Source of the DNA: Chitinophaga pinensis
GTDB lineage: Bacteria > Bacteroidota > Bacteroidia > Flavobacteriales_D > Crocinitomicaceae
DNA: 11,399 nt
Reading direction: 5' to 3'
NCBI GenBank assembly: GCA_945870115.1
Contig: CAMBRH010000095.1
Coordinates: 1 to 11,399 of the forward strand
The notes under the pieces were generated by a model. The model searched no databases. It was not told where the DNA came from and saw only the letters and a program-made list of their open reading frames with translations. Positions 8,499 to 11,399 of the stretch are shown piece after piece; the stretch's first letter is position 1, and each line of letters starts with the position of its first letter. Both the position numbers and the translations under genes were made by a program.

Positions 8499-8649
8499 AT
8501 AACTAGTAATTTAAAATTTAAGTCTGTAAATATAATAATATTTGTTTCAGTTGTGTTAAATTTTCACTTACAAAAGTTTATTATTTCATTTTTAAGTTTA
8601 ATTTTACATTAGTTTTTAACTTGTCCAAAACAGATAATTAGTTTAAAAA
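8499..8649. promoter_or_regulatory. Divergent intergenic region with presumed promoters for both neighbours
   Basis: These 151 bp separate the start codons of the CAT-like permease (minus) and the helix-hairpin-helix gene (plus), so both promoters should be here. No perfect TAnnTTTG box with a paired TTG was found. The best candidates are TATATTTA read on the minus strand at 8534-8527, about 30 bp before the permease start, and TAGTTTTT on the plus strand at 8610-8617, about 33 bp before the other start. Each differs from consensus in the last base. No operator-like inverted repeat is obvious. Confidence 0.35.
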
Positions 8650-9516
8650 ATGGAAAATCCACTTGAGTTTTCAAAAAGATCTCGTAAAGCAATTTTATTT
8701 TTTGTTTTATTTTTCTTGTTGATTGTCATCACTCCAAGACTGATTTTTCTTTTCAAAGAACCTGCTGATTTTAAATTTACGCAAACGGAATTCGAAAAGA
8801 AAGTTTTCAAGAAAAGAACTTTTTCGTATTCAAATAATTACGAATCCAATCAATATTCGAAGAAATCAAAGTTTAAAACTCCTCCAGAAAAATTTGACCC
8901 AAATCAATATTCACCTTCTGATTGGATGAATTTAGGAATGAGTCAGAAACAAGCTGATTTAATTATTCGCTTTGGAAAAAGAGGATTTTATTCGGATGAA
9001 GATTTAAAAAAAGTATTTGTTATTTCAGAGAAATTTTTTGCTGTTATCAAAGATTCACTTGTTTATCCCAAAAAACAAGTTTACGAGAAAACTTCTTATA
9101 CCAAGGAAGAGAAAAAAATTAAAATCATTGAATTAAATACTGCTTCAGAAGAAGAATTAATGACAATAAAAGGAATTGGACAGTATTTTGCAATGAATAT
9201 TATCAAAAAAAGAGATGCTTTTGGTGGATTTATTTCTAAAAAACAATTGTTAGAAGTATGGAAATTTGATGAGGAAAAATTGGCTTTAATTTCTGATTTT
9301 GTTTCGGTAGATCCAAGCTTGATTAAGCAAATAAATCTAAATTCAGTGACAGTGGAAGAATTAAAAAAGCATCCTTATTTAACATGGAACATTGCAAATT
9401 CAATTGTTAAAATGCGAACTCAATTGGGTTCTTTTCAAAAAATTGAAGACATAAAAAGATCAGTTTTGGTTGATGAAGAATTTTACCAAAAAATAAAACC
9501 TTACTTAAATTTATAA
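8650..9516 (+). CDS. Membrane-anchored helix-hairpin-helix (ComEA-like) protein
   Basis: The 288-residue protein has one N-terminal membrane anchor (about residues 14-35), a Lys/Ser/Tyr-rich linker (about 40-80), and three helix-hairpin-helix units. The first is at about 83-135 and includes MSQKQADLIIRFGKRGGF-like spacing with a single glycine pair. The second, at 160-220, is the best preserved, with ELNTASEEEL then the hairpin KGIGQYFA (174-181) and KRDAFGGF. The third, at 228-288, opens with INLNSVTVEEL, but its hairpin (HPYLTWNIA) has lost the glycines. In ComEA the domain binds incoming DNA during transformation at the outer face of the membrane. The same domain architecture is widespread in Bacteroidota without proven competence function, so DNA binding in the periplasm is an inference. 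The gene has no competence partner in this window. It is followed 123 bp later by apt, which has its own promoter-like box. Confidence 0.85.
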   Translation: MENPLEFSKRSRKAILFFVLFFLLIVITPRLIFLFKEPADFKFTQTEFEKKVFKKRTFSYSNNYESNQYSKKSKFKTPPEKFDPNQYSPSDWMNLGMSQKQADLIIRFGKRGFYSDEDLKKVFVISEKFFAVIKDSLVYPKKQVYEKTSYTKEEKKIKIIELNTASEEELMTIKGIGQYFAMNIIKKRDAFGGFISKKQLLEVWKFDEEKLALISDFVSVDPSLIKQINLNSVTVEELKKHPYLTWNIANSIVKMRTQLGSFQKIEDIKRSVLVDEEFYQKIKPYLNL

Positions 9517-9520
9517 AGCT

Positions 9521-9528
9521 TATTTTTG
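9521..9528 (+). promoter_or_regulatory. Probable apt promoter, -7 box
   Basis: TATTTTTG is an exact match to the Bacteroidota -7 consensus TAnnTTTG and is followed by CA, as often seen in flavobacterial promoters. A TTA at 9501-9503 stands at 17-nt spacing as an imperfect -33 TTG. Transcription would begin near 9534 and give a leader of about 105 nt that contains both heptamer arrays. The box starts only 4 bp after the stop of the preceding gene. Confidence 0.55.
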
Positions 9529-9550
9529 CACACAAGTGAAATTAAAAAAC

Positions 9551-9578
9551 GAATATTGAATATTGAATGTTGAATTTT
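9551..9578 (+). repeat. Heptamer array GAATnTT, four units, in the apt leader
   Basis: Four consecutive 7-bp units read GAATATT twice, then GAATGTT and GAATTTT, so only the fifth base varies. The array is inside the predicted apt 5' leader. Its unit sequence differs from the arrays at 1653 and 11283, but the period is the same. Confidence 0.75.
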
Positions 9579-9600
9579 AAACTGAGAACATAAAATTTTA

Positions 9601-9628
9601 TTCTCAATTTTTCATTTTCCATTCTCCA
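9601..9628 (+). repeat. Degenerate heptamer array TTYTCMA-like, four units, next to the apt start
   Basis: Four successive 7-bp units read TTCTCAA, TTTTTCA, TTTTCCA and TTCTCCA, ending 11 nt before the apt ATG. Between this array and the preceding one lies an imperfect inverted repeat (TGAGAA at 9583-9588 against TTCTCA at 9601-9606, with an AT-rich palindromic core), which could fold weakly in the leader RNA. Confidence 0.6.
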
Positions 9629-9639
9629 TTTTAAAAAAT

Positions 9640-10167
9640 ATGTTAGAACAAGAAATTAAAAATGTAATCCGTGACGTTCCAAATTTTCCTATCGAGGGAA
9701 TTATTTTTAAAGACATCACTCCGATAATGATGAATCCAACTTTGTCACAAAAGATTATCGATCATTTGTACGATTTATACAAAGATAAAAACATCGATAA
9801 AGTTGCAGGAATTGAAAGTAGAGGCTTTTTATTTGGCTATCCTTTGGCAATAAGATTAGGCGTTCCGTTTATTTTAATTCGTAAAAAAGGGAAATTACCA
9901 TACAAAAAAACATCTTTTGATTACGATTTAGAATACGGTTCTGCAACAATTGAAATCCACACGGATGCAGTCGAAGCAGGAGAAAATGTGTTGATTCACG
10001 ACGATTTGTTAGCTACTGGTGGTTCTGCAAGTGCAGCCGCTGAATTAGTTGAATTATGCGGAGGAAATGTTGCTGGATTTAATTTTTTAGTTGGCTTAAA
10101 TTTCCTAGAAGGAGATAAAAAACTGGCTAAGTTTACTAATGAAGTGATAAGTGTTGTGAACTATTGA
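9640..10167 (+). CDS. apt: Adenine phosphoribosyltransferase (EC 2.4.2.7)
   Basis: Apt converts adenine and PRPP to AMP and pyrophosphate in the cytoplasm, the direct adenine salvage step. The 175-residue length is normal for a short bacterial Apt. The hallmark regions are present in order: FPIEGIIFKDITP near residues 16-28, ESRGF (59-63) in the base-binding part, RKKGKLP (81-87) in the catalytic loop region, and the PRPP-binding loop VLIHDDLLATGGS (117-129) with its paired aspartates 121-122. His120 replaces the more common valine before the aspartates, and Ser129 replaces the usual threonine after the glycine pair; both are conservative enough for activity. The start is fixed by the family's usual N-terminus. 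Its leader holds two heptamer arrays behind a probable promoter, and a strong bidirectional terminator begins 19 nt after the stop. The convergent neighbour is a nucleotidase-type phosphatase, which fits nucleotide scavenging. Confidence 0.97.
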   Translation: MLEQEIKNVIRDVPNFPIEGIIFKDITPIMMNPTLSQKIIDHLYDLYKDKNIDKVAGIESRGFLFGYPLAIRLGVPFILIRKKGKLPYKKTSFDYDLEYGSATIEIHTDAVEAGENVLIHDDLLATGGSASAAAELVELCGGNVAGFNFLVGLNFLEGDKKLAKFTNEVISVVNY

Positions 10168-10186
10168 TTTAGAAATAAAATTTGCA

Positions 10187-10219
10187 AAAAAATGCGACTT
10201 TTTTGGAGTCGCATTTTTT
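10187..10219. terminator. Bidirectional intrinsic terminator between apt and the metallophosphatase gene
   Basis: A 13-bp perfect stem is formed by 10187-10199 and 10207-10219 around a 7-nt loop. Its GC-rich part is TGCGACT/AGTCGCA, and its outer six pairs are A-T. Each strand therefore shows a hairpin followed by a run of T (six on the plus strand, seven on the minus), as expected for a shared terminator between convergent genes whose stops are at 10167 and 10246. Confidence 0.92.
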
Positions 10220-10245
10220 GTTATTAATATGTTTATTGTTCCACA

Positions 10246-11160
10246 TTATTTTATTTCAATGACTTCTTTCTTATCAAAATACATTTTTTCAACATCAAAA
10301 TCAATTCTGCCAAGATTTAATCCAGCCCAACCAACTTGATTTACAAGCGTTATTTTGCCATCTAAATTTAAAATTTGCGTTGGTTTTTCAAGAAAAGTAT
10401 GTGTATGTCCGCCAATTATTAAATCAATTCCACAGGTTTTTTTCGCTAAAACTTGGTCAGAAACTTTATCATTTGGATATTCATATCCTAAATGAGAAAG
10501 ACAAATGATTAAATCACATTTTTCGGCTTTCAATGTGGAAACCATTTCTTGTGCAATTTCGATTGGATTCAAATAAACTGTTTCTCCAAATAAAACATCG
10601 GGTACTAGCGCTTTTAATTCAACACCTAAGCCAAATATTCCAATTTTTAATCCACCTTTTTTGAAAATTTTATATTTCTCAGTTTGGCCATTTAAAATGG
10701 TGTTTTTGAAATCATAATTTGAACACAAAAAAGGGAAATTAGCATGTACTTTTGCTTTTGAAAATCCTTCCATGCTTCCATCAAAATCATGATTTCCCAT
10801 TGTTGCAGCATCATAACACATTTTGGTCATGACTTTCATTTCTAAATCTCCACCGTAGCGGTTAAAGTAGGGAGTACCTTGAAAAATATCTCCAGCATCT
10901 AAAAGCAACACATTCTCTTCCTCTGAACGAATTTTTTTGATGATGTCATAGCGCTTTGAAACTCCTCCTTGATTTGGAAATTTTGAGTGATTCGCTGGAA
11001 AAGGATCAATGTTTGAATGCGTATCGTTGGTATGTAGGATAGTTAATTTGGTACTTTTTTTATTTAAAAATAAGGATGACGAATTTGAGAAAAGTGAATT
11101 ACTTAATCCAATTGCAACTCCAGATAATACAGTTTTTTTTATAAATTCTTTTCTTTCCAT
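10246..11160 (-). CDS. Periplasmic metallophosphatase, UshA/5'-nucleotidase N-terminal domain only
   Basis: The 304-residue protein is a calcineurin-like metallophosphoesterase with the two-metal motifs of the UshA/CpdB group: HTNDTHS (43-49, Asp46 and His48), DAGD (88-91), GNHD (122-125), SHLGYE (222-227, His223) and GGHTHTF (250-256, His252 and His254). These ligands suggest hydrolysis of nucleotides or related phosphate esters. The N-terminus, RKEFIKKT followed by a weakly hydrophobic stretch (3-25), resembles a Tat signal with an RK pair instead of RR, so export is likely but the route is uncertain. Typical UshA proteins have about 550 residues and add a substrate-binding 5_nucleotid_C domain; this one stops after the catalytic domain. 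The tail of a likely separate C-terminal-domain gene lies 168 bp upstream on the same strand, so the two probably form one functional enzyme. It ends at the terminator shared with apt. Confidence 0.9.
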   Translation of the reverse strand: MERKEFIKKTVLSGVAIGLSNSLFSNSSSLFLNKKSTKLTILHTNDTHSNIDPFPANHSKFPNQGGVSKRYDIIKKIRSEEENVLLLDAGDIFQGTPYFNRYGGDLEMKVMTKMCYDAATMGNHDFDGSMEGFSKAKVHANFPFLCSNYDFKNTILNGQTEKYKIFKKGGLKIGIFGLGVELKALVPDVLFGETVYLNPIEIAQEMVSTLKAEKCDLIICLSHLGYEYPNDKVSDQVLAKKTCGIDLIIGGHTHTFLEKPTQILNLDGKITLVNQVGWAGLNLGRIDFDVEKMYFDKKEVIEIK

Positions 11161-11166
11161 TTTTAT

Positions 11167-11206
11167 AAGATATTAAGATTTTAGGACTTCAAGATTTTAA
11201 GACATT
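11167..11206. repeat. Octamer array AAGAYWTT-like, five units
   Basis: Five successive 8-bp units read AAGATATT, AAGATTTT, AGGACTTC, AAGATTTT and AAGACATT on the plus strand, with decayed units possibly continuing to about 11222. The array begins 6 nt upstream of the metallophosphatase start codon (minus strand, ATG at 11160). It differs in unit and period from the heptamer arrays but occupies the same kind of position. Confidence 0.65.
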
Positions 11207-11282
11207 GATTCTCTTAGATTACTAAATTTACTTTATATACGATAATTATTAATTTAAAAGTTTGAACACACTTGAATCTAAC

Positions 11283-11329
11283 AATTCATAACTCTCCCGA
11301 TAGCTATCGGGACATAACTCATAATTAAT
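11283..11329. repeat. Heptamer array AATTCAT/AACTCAT interrupted by a palindrome
   Basis: On the plus strand the units are AATTCAT (11283-11289), then AACTC split from its final AT by 19 nt, then AACTCAT (11316-11322) and AATTAAT (11323-11329). Removing the 19 nt (11295-11313) restores an unbroken 7-bp frame. The units are the same as those at 1653-1687, but here the flanking genes run on the other strand. The array touches the stop codon of the upstream gene at 11329. Confidence 0.75.
11295..11312. repeat. 18-bp perfect palindrome inside a heptamer array
   Basis: TCCCGATAGCTATCGGGA is a perfect inverted repeat and far more GC-rich than its surroundings. It lies 16 nt after the stop of the partial nucleotidase-domain gene (minus strand). 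No T-run follows in either direction, so it is a poor intrinsic terminator. From memory, this CCCGATAGCTATCGGG core recurs in many Flavobacterium genomes as a dispersed palindromic element; that is recollection, not a search result. Confidence 0.8.
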
Positions 11330-11399
11330 TATTGCATTCTCAACTCTAAATTATTTTTCAAAACTTTCTCTTTTTTCAAGTAATCAATAAAAACATCTC
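11329..11399 (-). CDS. C-terminal end of a probable 5'-nucleotidase C-terminal-domain protein, partial
   Basis: The minus strand from the right edge is open for 23 codons, counting the edge-cut one, to TAA at 11329-11331. The visible tail contains DVFIDYLKK followed by EKVLKNNLELRMQ. The DVFIDYLKK segment closely resembles the last helix of the 5_nucleotid_C domain of UshA-type nucleotidases, where a VFxxYLK motif sits near the C-terminus. With a stand-alone catalytic domain as the next gene on the same strand, this is best read as the binding-domain half of a split 5'-nucleotidase. Only the tail is in the window, so the identification is an inference from a short motif plus context. Confidence 0.6.
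   Translation of the reverse strand, partial: DVFIDYLKKEKVLKNNLELRMQ

Noticed and set aside
9517..9532. Terminator for the helix-hairpin-helix gene at the AAGCTT sequence after its stop
   Set aside because: Only a 6-bp palindrome without a usable loop is present; the following T-run belongs to the exact promoter box at 9521-9528.
9551..9628. Arrays before apt considered as a CRISPR or riboswitch
   Set aside because: Units of 7 bp without spacers cannot be a CRISPR. Apt genes can be purine-regulated, but I see no purine-riboswitch core or stable multi-stem fold in this AT-rich leader.
11295..11312. Palindrome as intrinsic terminator of the partial nucleotidase-domain gene
   Set aside because: No T-run follows on the minus strand, and the fully palindromic form allows only about seven pairs around a four-base loop.

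Overview
The window looks like chromosomal DNA of a flavobacterium (phylum Bacteroidota, probably Flavobacteriaceae). It is strongly AT-rich. It has promoter-like TAnnTTTG boxes of the flavobacterial sigma factor, no Shine-Dalgarno-like leaders, a secreted YwqK/MORN-like repeat protein, and short-period AT-rich repeats plus a CCCGATAGCTATCGGG palindrome between genes. No phage, transposase, CRISPR or RNA gene was seen.

Layout. The left edge (1-352, minus) holds the start of a small multi-pass membrane protein. A 251-bp divergent gap separates it from a putative lipoprotein (604-1614) and a 1230-residue secreted MORN-like repeat protein (1692-5384), probably one transcription unit. The repeat protein converges, with only 9 bp between stop codons, on two amino-acid permeases of the APC superfamily read on the minus strand: a LAT-like one (5394-6857) and a CAT-like one (6915-8498). 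A strong intrinsic terminator lies between the permeases, and its U-tract ends 5 nt before the start codon of the second one. A divergent gap then leads to a membrane-anchored ComEA-like helix-hairpin-helix protein (8650-9516) and apt, adenine phosphoribosyltransferase (9640-10167), which ends at a bidirectional terminator. On the opposite strand follow a UshA-like metallophosphatase domain (10246-11160) and, running off the right edge, the tail of what is probably its separately encoded 5'-nucleotidase C-terminal domain (11329-11399).

Functional themes. Apt and the split 5'-nucleotidase both fit nucleotide scavenging: a periplasmic nucleotidase would release nucleosides and phosphate, and cytoplasmic Apt recycles adenine to AMP. 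The two permeases suggest amino-acid uptake or exchange. The lipoprotein and the large repeat protein are envelope proteins without an assignable function.

The least explained signal is in the gaps. Four short arrays with a 7- or 8-bp period occur in three intergenic regions (before 1692, before apt, and between the two nucleotidase genes). In each region one array stops 4-11 nt from the start codon. One array is split by an 18-bp perfect palindrome in a way that looks like a clean insertion. No obviously new multi-gene system is visible; most of the window is ordinary housekeeping and envelope content.
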